Below are positions 52,144 through 60,942 of a DNA stretch of 64,000 bases, one piece after another. A program made the position numbers and the translations under genes. Positions within the stretch are counted from its first letter, which is position 1. Every line of letters begins with the position of its first letter. The stretch spans positions 236,102 to 300,101 of the forward strand of contig NZ_RCUW01000004.1 of NCBI RefSeq assembly GCF_003667525.1. The letters are read 5' to 3'. The notes under the pieces were generated by a model. That model was not told where the DNA came from. It ran no database searches and saw nothing but the letters and a program-made list of their open reading frames with translations. Source of the DNA: Mycetocola_B reblochoni (GTDB taxonomy: Bacteria; Actinomycetota; Actinomycetes; Actinomycetales; Microbacteriaceae).

Positions 52144-53624
52144 CCATCCCCGCCGAGCTGGCCGAGGCCCGCGAACGACTCCTGAGCTCCGTGCCCACGG
52201 CGCTGCTCATCGACGGCCGCTGGCGGGAGGGCACGACGGGCGCGCGCTTCAGCGTCTCCGAGCCCGCGACCGGCGCGACCCTGGCGGAGGTGTCCGATGC
52301 CAGCCCGGAGGACGGCGCAGCGGCCGTCGACGCCGCGGTCGCCGCGGGCCAAGGGTGGGCCGCCACGCCGCCGCGCGAGCGGGGCGAGGTGCTGCGGAGG
52401 GCCTTCGAGCTCGTGCGCGAACGCTCCGAGGACCTGGCACTGCTGATGACGCTGGAGATGGGCAAGCCGCTAGCGGAGGCCAGGGGCGAGGTCAGCTACG
52501 GTGGCGAGTTCCTGCGCTGGTTCAGCGAGGAGGCCGTGCGGATCGGCGGCCGCTACGGCCAGACCCCCGAGGGGAACGGCACGATGGTGGTGTCCCAGCG
52601 CCCCGTCGGCCCCTGTTTCTTCATCACGCCGTGGAACTTCCCGCTCGCCATGGCGACGCGCAAGATCGCCCCAGCGCTGGCCGCGGGGTGCACGGTCGTG
52701 ATCAAACCGGCCGCGCTGACGCCGCTGACCACGCTCGCGTTCGCACAGATCCTTCTCGACGCGGGACTGCCAGCCGGCGTGGTCAACGTCGTGCCGACGT
52801 CCTCGTCGAGCGCGCTGTCCGCGCCCATCATCGCCGACCCGCGCCTGCGCAAGCTCAGCTTCACCGGGTCGACCGCGGTCGGGCGCACCCTGCTCGCCCA
52901 GGCGGCGGGCACGGTGCTGCGCACCTCGATGGAGCTCGGCGGCAACGCGCCGTTCCTCGTCTTCGCCGACGCCGACCTCGACGCCGCCGTCGAGGGTGCC
53001 GTGCAGGCCAAGTTCCGCAACATCGGGCAGGCCTGCACCGCGGCCAACCGCTTCATCGTCCACGAGGACGTCGCCGAGGAGTTCGCCGAGGCCGTGACCG
53101 CGCGGGTCGCCGCCCTGACCGTCGGCGACGGCACCGACCCCGAGACGACGATCGGCCCGCTCATCGACGACGGGGCGGTGCACACGTGCCAGCGCCTGGT
53201 CGACGACGCCGTCGCCCGCGGAGCGCGCCTGCGCACCGGAGGGCACGCGCTCGAGATCGGCGCCGGCAGCTTCTTCGCCCCGACCGTGCTCGACCGTGTC
53301 CCCGCGGACAGCGCGATCGTGCACGAGGAGATCTTCGGCCCCGTGCTGGCCATCGCGACGTTCCGGGACGAGGAGGACGCCGTCGCTCGCGCCAACGACA
53401 CCCCCTACGGGCTCGCCTCCTACGTGTACACCCGCGACCTGGCGCGGACCCAACGGCTCATCGAACGGATCGACACGGGGATGATGGGCGTGAACGCGGG
53501 GGTCATCTCGAACGCGGCGGCGCCGTTCGGCGGCGTCAAGCAGTCCGGCCTGGGCAGGGAGGGCGGCGCGGAGGGTATCCACGAGTTCCTGGCGACGAAG
53601 TACACGCTCGTCCCCCGCGGCTAG
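52140..53624 (+). CDS. Aldehyde dehydrogenase, succinate-semialdehyde-dehydrogenase-like
   Basis: A 494-residue aldehyde dehydrogenase of the GabD/SSADH type: FFITPWNFPLAMATRKIAPALAAG, SFTGSTAVGRTLL, MELGGNAPFLVF with the general base, and GQACTAANRFIVH with the nucleophilic cysteine. The catalytic set is complete. It overlaps the kinase stop (ATGA), so it belongs to the transketolase operon and likely oxidises a short aldehyde such as the two-carbon product of cleavage; true succinate semialdehyde activity is not implied by context. Confidence 0.92.
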   Translation: MTIPAELAEARERLLSSVPTALLIDGRWREGTTGARFSVSEPATGATLAEVSDASPEDGAAAVDAAVAAGQGWAATPPRERGEVLRRAFELVRERSEDLALLMTLEMGKPLAEARGEVSYGGEFLRWFSEEAVRIGGRYGQTPEGNGTMVVSQRPVGPCFFITPWNFPLAMATRKIAPALAAGCTVVIKPAALTPLTTLAFAQILLDAGLPAGVVNVVPTSSSSALSAPIIADPRLRKLSFTGSTAVGRTLLAQAAGTVLRTSMELGGNAPFLVFADADLDAAVEGAVQAKFRNIGQACTAANRFIVHEDVAEEFAEAVTARVAALTVGDGTDPETTIGPLIDDGAVHTCQRLVDDAVARGARLRTGGHALEIGAGSFFAPTVLDRVPADSAIVHEEIFGPVLAIATFRDEEDAVARANDTPYGLASYVYTRDLARTQRLIERIDTGMMGVNAGVISNAAAPFGGVKQSGLGREGGAEGIHEFLATKYTLVPRG

Positions 53625-53647
53625 CCGTACTGACCCGGATCGTTGTT

Positions 53648-53668
53648 GACGGAGGAGAGACCTCCGTC
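53648..53668. terminator. Hairpin after the transketolase operon
   Basis: GACGGAGG (53648-53655) and CCTCCGTC (53661-53668) form a perfect 8-bp stem with a five-base loop, 24 bp past the aldehyde dehydrogenase stop. Confidence 0.65.
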
Positions 53669-53799
53669 GTCGAGTCGGGGCCGTCTCGTTTCCCTCGAAT
53701 CCGCGCAGGCATCGCGGACAGGGCCGTGCGTCACCGGCCGGGCCGCACCGTGCGATCCGGGTGGGACGTCGCGGCTCGCGCAGGGCACCGCGCGCACCG

Positions 53800-54381
53800 T
53801 CACACCACCGCGGCGAGCGCGTCGTCCACCGATCGCTGTGCCTCGTCCCGCCCGACGGGACGGCCGAGGAGCAGCAGCCGGAAGTGCGTGCGCGCCACGA
53901 TCGTCTCGAGCACGTCGGCCGCATCCGCGTCCTCCGGCCACTCGCCCCGTTCGGCCGCACGCCGGAAGATCACCTCGGTGACGGCGAAGCGCCGTTGCCA
54001 GAACTCGGCCCTGCCCGCGGGCACGGGCGCCTCGGCCCCCGTGCCGATCATGGCCCGCGCGAGCGCCCGGCCGGTCGCCGAGGACAGGAATCCGGCGATC
54101 GCGAGCGCGAAGTCGACCAGGTCCTCGCGCAGGCTGCCGAGGTCAGCGGCCTCGATGCGGTCCTCGCTGTAGTCGAGCATCGCGTCAAGCAGGAGCTGCT
54201 CCGCGCTCCCCCAGCGTCGGTAGACGGTCGTCTCGTGGACACCGGCCGCGGCGGCGATCCCTGCGATCGTGAGCGCGTCGGGCCCGTCGTCGGCGACGGC
54301 CTGGATCACCGCGTCCAGGACGGAGCGGCGGACGGCCGCGGAACGGCCCCCGGGTCGGCGTCGCACGGGGGTCTCGGTCAT
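53800..54381 (-). CDS. TetR-family transcriptional regulator
   Basis: A 193-residue TetR repressor: N-terminal helix-turn-helix LTIAGIAAAAGVHETTVYRRWGSAEQLLLDAML (about residues 38-70) and an all-helical ligand domain. The ATG at 54381 follows GGGGGG; a longer in-frame start at 54438 would lie inside the operator. It is divergent from an alpha/beta hydrolase gene, and the shared gap contains a perfect palindrome plus a half-site. Confidence 0.92.
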   Translation of the reverse strand: MTETPVRRRPGGRSAAVRRSVLDAVIQAVADDGPDALTIAGIAAAAGVHETTVYRRWGSAEQLLLDAMLDYSEDRIEAADLGSLREDLVDFALAIAGFLSSATGRALARAMIGTGAEAPVPAGRAEFWQRRFAVTEVIFRRAAERGEWPEDADAADVLETIVARTHFRLLLLGRPVGRDEAQRSVDDALAAVV

Positions 54382-54390
54382 GCCCCCCAG

Positions 54391-54463
54391 CCTAACGCAG
54401 GAAAGTTGCATCAGCATCGCGGGCGCTCTAGCCTTCACCTAACGCAGGGAATCTGCGTTAGGT
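54391..54463. promoter_or_regulatory. TetR operator: perfect 11-bp inverted repeat plus half-site
   Basis: ACCTAACGCAG (54437-54447) and CTGCGTTAGGT (54453-54463) are exact inverted copies five bases apart. A further CCTAACGCAG (54391-54400) near the repressor start is a half-site. TAGCCT at 54429-54434 looks like the -10 of the hydrolase promoter, so the bound repressor would cover the transcription start. Confidence 0.88.
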
Positions 54464-54533
54464 GCGATGGGCCCGACCGGCGGGCCGCCCGTCCGCGCAC
54501 GCCGACCACCCCGCACACGCAAGGAGCACGACC

Positions 54534-55721
54534 ATGGACATGCGATACGCCCTCGACCTCAACGCCGCACCGGCGGGATACCACCACTACTGCGACGACG
54601 TGAGCATCAACTTCCAGTGCAACCGCTGGATGCAGTGGGCCAGCCCCGAGGCGCGAGCCGAACTGCGCGCCGTCAGTGCGGGACCGGGCACGTACCCCGA
54701 GTGGATCGACACGTTCTTCGCCCTCGCGGCCGACGCCCGCGCCGCCGGCCGCGCCGTCGACGCCGCCTACTTCGACCGTGGAGCGGAGTTCTTCCTCGAG
54801 CCAGGCGACCCCCGCAAGAAGCCCGCCCGCCGCCGCATCGTCGACACCCTCCGCGCAGCGTTCGGCGTCGAGCCGGTGGCCGTGCCGTTCGCCGACGCCT
54901 CCCTTCCCGCCTATGAGCTGCGGCCCGAGGGCGAGGCGCACTCCACCTGGGTGCTGTTCGGCGGCTTCGACTCCTACGTCGAGGAGTGGTTCCCCCTGAT
55001 CGCCGCCGCCGTGCGCCTCGGCCGCCGCGTCATCGTGTTCGACGGGCCAGGACAGGGCGGGGCGCTCGAGGACGAGGGCATGCCGATGATCGCCGAGTGG
55101 GAGCGCCCGGTCTCCGCGGTCCTCGACCACTTCGGCCTCGACGACGTCACCCTCATCGGCGCCTCCCTCGGCGGGGAGCTCGTCGTCCGGGCCGCGGCGT
55201 TCGAGCCGCGCGTGGCCAGGGTCGTCGCCTTCGACGCGATGGACGACTTCCTCGAGACGACACTGTCCCAGACGGTCCCGCGCGGCGCGCGGGCGGTCGG
55301 CGCACTGGCGACGCGGCTGCCGGCGCGGTGGGTGAGCGCCGTGCTCACGCGGGTGGCCGCGCGCAAGCCGGTCGTCAGTTGGGGACTGTGGCAGGGCATG
55401 CATGTGACGGGGACGACGAGCCCCGCCGCGTTCCTCCGCGCCATCGCGCGGATGCGCACCACGACCGTGTCGGCGCGGGTCCGCGGCGACGTGCTCCTGC
55501 TCCAGGGCGCCGACGACCACTACGTGCCCGTGACTCAGCTCGCCCGCCAGGCCCGCACGCTGACCGGGGCACGCTCGGTCACCACCCGCAGCTTCACCGC
55601 GGCGGAGAGCGCGAGCAGCCACTGCCAGATCGGCAACGTCGGGCTCGCGCTCATCACCATCGCCTCGTGGGAGGACGCGCTGGCGGCGCGGGTCCCTGCG
55701 ACGGCGCGACCCTCAGCCTGA
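54534..55721 (+). CDS. Alpha/beta hydrolase with N-terminal cap domain
   Basis: A 395-residue serine hydrolase. A helical cap (about residues 1-115, with the acidic motif CDDVSINFQCNRWMQWA) precedes the hydrolase core: VLFGGFDSYVEEW, FDGPGQGG, nucleophile elbow LIGASLGGEL (about residue 218), an aspartate in LLQGADDHYVPV and the catalytic His in SSHCQIGN. This layout is shared with FrsA-like and 2,6-dihydroxypseudooxynicotine-hydrolase-type enzymes that cleave C-C or ester bonds. AAGGAG precedes the ATG. It is the evident target of the TetR regulator. Confidence 0.88.
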   Translation: MDMRYALDLNAAPAGYHHYCDDVSINFQCNRWMQWASPEARAELRAVSAGPGTYPEWIDTFFALAADARAAGRAVDAAYFDRGAEFFLEPGDPRKKPARRRIVDTLRAAFGVEPVAVPFADASLPAYELRPEGEAHSTWVLFGGFDSYVEEWFPLIAAAVRLGRRVIVFDGPGQGGALEDEGMPMIAEWERPVSAVLDHFGLDDVTLIGASLGGELVVRAAAFEPRVARVVAFDAMDDFLETTLSQTVPRGARAVGALATRLPARWVSAVLTRVAARKPVVSWGLWQGMHVTGTTSPAAFLRAIARMRTTTVSARVRGDVLLLQGADDHYVPVTQLARQARTLTGARSVTTRSFTAAESASSHCQIGNVGLALITIASWEDALAARVPATARPSA

Positions 55722-55728
55722 CATCGCC

Positions 55729-56448
55729 CTATTCCAGCACTCGGATGTGTCGAGCCATGAGGTCGCCGATCTCACGGAGGCGCGTTCGCGCGAGACGGCT
55801 GGATGGGCCCGCCACGCCGATCGCGGCGTCACCGCCGATCGACATCGCCACGCAGGAGACACCGGGGTGAAAAGCCCCCTCGTCCAGCGCGAACCCCGCG
55901 CTGCGGGCGTCGTCGATGGCGTCGGCGTGCTGCGACCAATCCGACGGGTGCCCGTGAGCGAGCTCCCGTGCGCGGACCTCGTCTGAGGCGATAAGCGCGT
56001 GCCCGATCGCCGTGCCGAGCAGAGGCTCCCTTTCACCCACGTTCACTGTGAGATGCAGGGGCTCGGGAGACTGCACAGCATCGGCGCAAACGTAGTGATC
56101 CCCCGTTGCGAAGGCGAGATAGACGGTCTCTCCGGTGTCGGTTCCGAGAGCCTCCAGAACGGGACGCACCCGCTGGCGCAGGAGCTGCTCCGTCTCGACC
56201 TTCGGCCTCACGAGCCGTTCCAACCGGTTCGTGAGGCGATACGGGGCACCGCGGTTCGACTGCTCCACATAGCCCAGGGTCTCCAGCGAGGCCAGGAGAT
56301 TGTGCGTCGTGCTGCGGTTCAAGCCCGCGTCGTCGGCGAGCTCACTCAGCCTCGCCCCCTCCGGGACGGCGGCGAGCAGCTCGAGGAGGCCGAACGCGCG
56401 CTGCACGGACTGAATGACACGGCCCGATTCCGGACGTTGCTGTTCCAT
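55729..56448 (-). CDS. IclR-family transcriptional regulator
   Basis: A 239-residue IclR protein: winged helix ARLSELADDAGLNRSTTHNLLASLETLGYVEQ (about residues 32-63) and a ligand domain with GETVYLAFATGDHYVCADAV and CVAMSIGGDAAIGVAGPS. The stop lies only seven bases from the end of the convergent hydrolase gene. It is divergent from the GlcG-type gene, which it probably regulates. Confidence 0.9.
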   Translation of the reverse strand: MEQQRPESGRVIQSVQRAFGLLELLAAVPEGARLSELADDAGLNRSTTHNLLASLETLGYVEQSNRGAPYRLTNRLERLVRPKVETEQLLRQRVRPVLEALGTDTGETVYLAFATGDHYVCADAVQSPEPLHLTVNVGEREPLLGTAIGHALIASDEVRARELAHGHPSDWSQHADAIDDARSAGFALDEGAFHPGVSCVAMSIGGDAAIGVAGPSSRLARTRLREIGDLMARHIRVLE

Positions 56449-56573
56449 GATGCTGAACTATAACACGCCCAAGTCGCCAATGTTTCGCATTTACGGCTGC
56501 CCGTGGCTACGGTAGTTCCCGAAAAGCAAACCAGAGGCGCTTGAAAGTGCCGCACGTTCCACATGGAGGAATT

Positions 56574-56966
56574 ATGTCTCAGCGAGTACGAGCGCAGGCT
56601 GCGATCGATGCGGTCGTCGAGAAGGCCGAGCAGCAGGGCTTCGGGGTGGCGATCGCCGTCGTCGACGCGGCGGGAGCGCTGGTGGGGTTCGCGCGTACCG
56701 ACGCGTCGCTCATCGGCCCGGTGGATGTGGCGCAGAAGAAGGCGCGCACCGCCGCCATGTTCGGGATGGACGGCGTCGACTTCGCCGAGGTCGCACGCCC
56801 CGGCGGCCCGATCTACTCGATCGAGCACACGAACGGCGGACTCATCAGCTTCGGCGGCAGCGTCGTCCTTCGCCACGGACAGCAGGTCATCGGTGGCATC
56901 GGGGTGGCCGGAGCCACCCTTGACGCCGACGAGGACCTGGCCCGCACCGGCGCCGCGGCCTTCTGA
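56574..56966 (+). CDS. GlcG/HbpS-family heme-binding-domain protein
   Basis: A 130-residue DUF336 protein: GFGVAIAVVDAAGALVGFARTD, VDVAQKKARTAAMFGM, GGLISFGGSVVLRHGQQVIGGIGVAGAT. The fold occurs in HbpS (heme and redox sensing) and in GlcG-like proteins of glycolate or propanediol loci, where its role is unclear. GGAGGA precedes the ATG at the right distance. Control by the divergent IclR regulator is likely. Confidence 0.9.
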   Translation: MSQRVRAQAAIDAVVEKAEQQGFGVAIAVVDAAGALVGFARTDASLIGPVDVAQKKARTAAMFGMDGVDFAEVARPGGPIYSIEHTNGGLISFGGSVVLRHGQQVIGGIGVAGATLDADEDLARTGAAAF

Positions 56967-57268
56967 CCCCGCCCCGAGAGGGACCGCCTCGCCCCGACAG
57001 GGACGGCGACCCGCCTCGGCCGCGCGCGCGACCCGGCCCGCGGTGCGGGTCGCCGACCTGCGACACGACATGCTGTTCGACGCTGGCACCTCGGCCGGGA
57101 CCGCCGTCGTCGCGCATACCGCCCAGGCCGGCGTCGGCGCGCCCGGGCCGCCCAGCGCGGACGCGCATGCCGCGGACCCGCTCCACGGGTTCCCGCACAT
57201 CGCCTCGTCATCGACACGCACACCGTCCTGACCGCGATCGGTCCGGACGGCCCACGGAAGGAAAACCC
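56967..57268. other. Gene-free gap before MFS exporter
   Basis: About 300 bp with no supportable gene, RNA or terminator. One frame reads roughly 60 codons without a start or a family match and may be a decayed remnant. The last 20 bases hold the GGAAGGA ribosome site of the MFS gene. Confidence 0.5.
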
Positions 57269-58468
57269 ATGATTCGGCTGCTCTCCCTGACGGTCGCGGC
57301 GTTCGCGATCGGCATCAGCGAGTTCGTCTTGGTCGGACTGCTGCCGACCATCGCGAACGACACCGGCGTCACCCTCGGCACGGCCGGCCTGCTCGTGACC
57401 TTCTACGCCCTCGCGATCACCCTGCTCTCCCCACTCCTGACCAGCTGGCTCAGCCGCTACGACTCCCGCCCGGCGCTTGTCGCGCTCATGGTCGTCTTCG
57501 CGGCCGGAAACATGCTCGTCGCCGCAGCCGGAGGGTTCACCGGGCTGCTGGTCGGCCGCGTCCTGGCCGGCGCCGCCCACGGCACCGTCTTCGCCCTGGG
57601 CGCCCCGGCGGCCGCCGCACTCGTTCCGAAGGAGAAGGCGGCCAGAGCCATCTCCCTGATGTTCCTCGGCCTCACCGTTGCGATGGTCATCGGCGTCCCC
57701 CTCGGGACCATCATCGGTAACGCCCTCGGCTGGCGCACCACGTTCGTCATCGTCGCCGCGCTCGGCGCGGTCGCGGCGCTCGCCATCGCGCTGCTCATCC
57801 CCTCCACCAGAACCGGCGAATCGGTGAGCCTTCGCGAGCAGATCGCCCTGCTCACGGATCGGCCTGTCGCGATGACCTACCTTGTCACCGGCCTCGGATT
57901 CGGTGCGACCTTCGCGGTGTTCACCTACCTCGGCCCCCTCCTGACCGGCACCGCCGGATACACTGCTTCCGGAGTGACGCTGGCCCTGTTCCTCTTCGGA
58001 GCCACCACGGTGATCGGCAACCTCACCGGCGGCGCGCTCGCCGATCGCATCGGCACCGTCCCGGTCATCCGCATCGCCCTCACCGGCCTCATCGCCGCCT
58101 TCGTCGGCATCCTCCTCACCTCCTCGAGCACGGTCGGCATCGCCATCGTCATCGCGGCGTGGGGGGTGTTCGCCTTCCTCATCTCCCCGCCCGTGCAGAC
58201 ACACGCCGTCGCTCTCGCCAGCCACCGCGGCCCCGGCGCGGAGAAAGCGGCCAGCGGCCTGAACATCGCCGCGTTCAACGCCGGTATCGCCCTCGCCTCC
58301 TGGGCCGGTGGAACACTCGTCGAGACCCTCGGCGTCACCAGCACGCCCTGGGCGGCCCTCGCCCTCGCCGTCCTCGCCCTCGCCGCCAGCCTCGGCATCA
58401 CGCGTCCGGCACGCCACGAGCAGACCATCGACGTCAGGCTCCCCCGCGCCAGGCCGCGACCGCACTGA
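57269..58468 (+). CDS. MFS transporter, AraJ/CmlR drug-exporter type
   Basis: A 399-residue twelve-helix transporter: GISEFVLVGLLPTIANDTGVT at the N-terminus, the DHA12 motif C-like GRVLAGAAHGTVFALGAPAAA, GVPLGTIIGNALGWRTTF and LNIAAFNAGIALASWAGG near the end. These mark the AraJ/CmlR group of sugar and chloramphenicol-like exporters. GGAAGGA precedes the ATG. No dedicated regulator is adjacent. Confidence 0.93.
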   Translation: MIRLLSLTVAAFAIGISEFVLVGLLPTIANDTGVTLGTAGLLVTFYALAITLLSPLLTSWLSRYDSRPALVALMVVFAAGNMLVAAAGGFTGLLVGRVLAGAAHGTVFALGAPAAAALVPKEKAARAISLMFLGLTVAMVIGVPLGTIIGNALGWRTTFVIVAALGAVAALAIALLIPSTRTGESVSLREQIALLTDRPVAMTYLVTGLGFGATFAVFTYLGPLLTGTAGYTASGVTLALFLFGATTVIGNLTGGALADRIGTVPVIRIALTGLIAAFVGILLTSSSTVGIAIVIAAWGVFAFLISPPVQTHAVALASHRGPGAEKAASGLNIAAFNAGIALASWAGGTLVETLGVTSTPWAALALAVLALAASLGITRPARHEQTIDVRLPRARPRPH

Positions 58469-58564
58469 GCCCCCTGCGGAGCGGCGAGGCGACGCCGTGA
58501 TGAGCCGGGGGTCGAGGACCCGAGCCGAGGGTGACCATCGCGGTCGCCTGGAGGAACTCTGCTG

Positions 58565-59497
58565 TCAACCGCGGGTTCGGTGTCGTGGCGACCGTGGTGC
58601 CGCCGCGGTGCTCACCGTGCTCCGCCACCGGTACTCGGCCCTCCCGCCCCACGTGACGGCTGCGAGCAGGACGAGGGCGCCGAGGAGACCCGTGGCGCCG
58701 ATGGTGTCGCCCGCGAAGACGATTCCGATCGCGAGCGCCCAGCCGGGTTCGGTGCCGAGAAGGATGCCTGCACGGGAGGCTGAGGTTCGTTTGGTCGCCC
58801 AGAGTTGCCCGAGGAAGGCGAGAAGCGTGCATCCGATCGTCAGGTAGGCCACGAGCGCCCAGTCGCTCCCGGTGAAGTCGAGCGCGTGCGTGAGAGCGTC
58901 CCCGCCACCCCAGAGCGCGAAGATGAGTGCGCCGAACGCGAGCTCGACGGTGGTGAGCGAGAACACGTCCGTCCGGTCGCCTGCCGTGACGGACGCCTCA
59001 GCGACGCCCAGCATCGCGCGGGTCAACGCACCGACAAGGACGAGAAGATCGCCGAGGCGAGGAGCGGTGAACCCGTTACCACTGACCAGAAGCGCAATCC
59101 CGGCAACGCCGAGCAGCATCGCGAGCACCAGCTGGCTGGAGAGCCGACGGCGGGTGACCACGGACTCGAGGATCGGGGTGATGAGGACAGACAGGCCGAT
59201 GATGAGGCCCGCGTTCGTCGCGCTTGTCTGTGTGACCCCGATCGTCTCCAGAGCGATGGTCGCCGCGCGCAACACACCGAGCAGCAGACCCGGGCCCGTC
59301 GCCGCACGGAGCCCACGGAGCCTGCCGCAGCCCGCGGCGATGAGGAACAGGATCACCGCGGCGGGAACGAACCTCAGGCACATCACCGCGGCTGCGGACG
59401 ATGCGTCGGCGAGGTCTTTGGCGGCGAGATAGCTTCCGCCCCAGACCGCCGCCACGGCGAGGAGGACGACGTCGGGCAGCAGACGGGAGCGGGACAT
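58565..59497 (-). CDS. EamA/DMT-superfamily transporter
   Basis: A 310-residue ten-helix protein with two EamA halves: VAAVWGGSYLAAKDLAD, SATNAGLIIGLSVLITPILE in the first, TKRTSASRAGILLGTEPGWALAIGIVFAGD in the second. Such carriers export amino acids or metabolites; the substrate is unknown. It is divergent from a LysR gene with only 72 bp between start codons, the classical layout for LysR control of an exporter. Confidence 0.92.
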   Translation of the reverse strand: MSRSRLLPDVVLLAVAAVWGGSYLAAKDLADASSAAAVMCLRFVPAAVILFLIAAGCGRLRGLRAATGPGLLLGVLRAATIALETIGVTQTSATNAGLIIGLSVLITPILESVVTRRRLSSQLVLAMLLGVAGIALLVSGNGFTAPRLGDLLVLVGALTRAMLGVAEASVTAGDRTDVFSLTTVELAFGALIFALWGGGDALTHALDFTGSDWALVAYLTIGCTLLAFLGQLWATKRTSASRAGILLGTEPGWALAIGIVFAGDTIGATGLLGALVLLAAVTWGGRAEYRWRSTVSTAAAPRSPRHRTRG

Positions 59498-59569
59498 GCC
59501 GTCAACCCTCGCGAACGCAACGGTGAAGAACAACGGGCAGTATCTGAATCGGTCTGTCAGTATTGCTTC

Positions 59570-60475
59570 ATGGATGTTCGGCACCTCACAACCCTGCGGG
59601 AGCTGCGCGACCGCGGCTCGGTCACCGCAGTGGCCGCCGCCCTGCACCTGTCGCCCTCGGCGGTCTCGCAGCAGCTCGCCGCCTTGCAGCGAACTACTCC
59701 GGTGCCGCTGACCGAGCAGCGCGGCCGGGTGCTCGCGCTGACCGCGGCCGGTGACCGCGTGGCCGACGCGGCCGAGGAGGTGGCCGCCGCGCTGGCGCGC
59801 GCGGAGGATGCGGTGACGGACTTCCTGACTGCGCCGCAGGAGCCGGTGACGGTGACTGCGTTCCACAGCGCCGGGCTGGCATGGTTCCCGTCTCTCATCG
59901 AGCGGGCAGAGTCCGAGCCGGACGGTCCCGACGTGCGGGTTCGCGACGAGGACGTGTCCACCGAGGAGTTCCCCCAGCTCGCGGCCGACCACGACATCGT
60001 GATCGCGCACCGCCCGTTCGCTTCCACACCCTGGCCGCAGGAGCGGGTCGCGGTGACCTCGCTGCTCGAGGAGCCGATCGACCTCGCGGTGAGCCGCTCG
60101 CACCCCCTGGCGTCGCGTCCCTCGGTGCGGCTGTCCGAGCTGTCGGGCGAGTCCTGGTCGGCGGCGCACGAGGGGTTCCCCCTGGAGCCGCTACTGGTTC
60201 AGGCAATGTCGGCAGCGGCGGGCGAGCCGATCCGCATCCGCCATCGGGTCAACGAGTTCAATGTCGTCGCCGCGATCATCGCCCGCACCGGCACGGTAGG
60301 GCTGCTGCCCCGCTACACCGGGCTCAGCGCTCAGTTCGCCGACCGTGTGGTCCTGCTGCCCATCGACGACCTCCACATCGGCCGACACATCGACGTGCTC
60401 ACCCGGCGGGACACCATCGCCCGCCAGAGCGTCCGCACCGTCATCGATTGGATCACCGCTGTCGTGAACGGCTGA
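59570..60475 (+). CDS. LysR-family transcriptional regulator
   Basis: A 301-residue LysR protein: N-terminal winged helix MDVRHLTTLRELRDRGSVTA continuing into LHLSPSAVSQQLAALQ, and a substrate-binding domain with EPVTVTAFHSAGLAWFP and IARTGTVGLLPRY. It presumably senses the metabolite exported by the divergent EamA transporter. The 72-bp gap holds two CAGTAT elements 20 bp apart (59538-59543 and 59558-59563) that may be its binding half-sites. Confidence 0.92.
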   Translation: MDVRHLTTLRELRDRGSVTAVAAALHLSPSAVSQQLAALQRTTPVPLTEQRGRVLALTAAGDRVADAAEEVAAALARAEDAVTDFLTAPQEPVTVTAFHSAGLAWFPSLIERAESEPDGPDVRVRDEDVSTEEFPQLAADHDIVIAHRPFASTPWPQERVAVTSLLEEPIDLAVSRSHPLASRPSVRLSELSGESWSAAHEGFPLEPLLVQAMSAAAGEPIRIRHRVNEFNVVAAIIARTGTVGLLPRYTGLSAQFADRVVLLPIDDLHIGRHIDVLTRRDTIARQSVRTVIDWITAVVNG

Positions 60476-60497
60476 CCGCCCGAGCGTGCTCGGACGG
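60476..60497 (+). terminator. Hairpin right after the LysR stop
   Basis: CCGCCCGAGC (60476-60485) pairs with GCTCGGACGG (60488-60497) with one mismatch and a two-base loop, directly after the stop codon. Confidence 0.55.
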
Positions 60498-60644
60498 GGC
60501 ATCACCCCACGGTGTGCAGCGTCATCCGCGGAGAGAGGGCGAGCTGGCGCTGGTGCGCACGGCGACGGCGTCCGCAGCGATCGCCACGTGGGTCAGCGTG
60601 GTGTCGCTGTCACGGCGCGTGATGCCACGGTTGCTCGGGGGGGG

Positions 60645-60668
60645 GGCTGCGGCTGCGGCTGCGGCTGC
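60645..60668. repeat. (GGCTGC)4 next to a ten-G run
   Basis: Four perfect hexamers adjoin a homopolymer of ten G, a slippage-prone tract in noncoding DNA. Confidence 0.85.
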
Positions 60669-60888
60669 GGCATAGCGCCGAACGCCTGGCGGGCGTAGGG
60701 CTCTTCGCCGAGAGCGGAGGTCTTCGCGATGCGAGCGGACATCTCCGCGATGCGAGCACGGACATCCTCCCGGTGCGAGCGCGGTTCTCGATGCTGGCAG
60801 TCGGATGGCGGGCCTCACAATTACGGCCCACCAGCGCGGCCCGGATTCCCGCGCAAACCTCGGGAATGAAAACTCCCGTCGTTGATTG

Positions 60889-60905
60889 CGGGAAGCTCCC
60901 GTTTT
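60889..60905 (+). terminator. Possible intrinsic terminator (CGGGA stem, TTTT)
   Basis: CGGGA-AGC-TCCCG (60889-60901) is followed by TTTT. It would act on plus-strand transcripts. A second CGGGA...TCCCG pairing just left (60861-60879) could serve the opposite strand. Confidence 0.4.
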
Positions 60906-60942
60906 GACTTCACGTGCTCGCGCACCTACTCCGAGCGCAACG

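Larger units (their letters stand above)
60498..60942. other. Gene-free region between LysR and the tRNA fragment
   Basis: No supportable gene. It contains a run of ten G (60637-60646) followed by four GGCTGC units (60645-60668), and CGCGATGCGAGC repeated at 60725-60736 and 60746-60757. An Arg-rich minus-strand frame across this stretch has no family match. If the tRNA fragment is an attachment site, this is native DNA that lay downstream of the tRNA gene. Confidence 0.6.

Noticed and set aside
56967..57268. A small gene before the MFS exporter
   Set aside because: No start codon with ribosome site and no recognisable motif in any frame.
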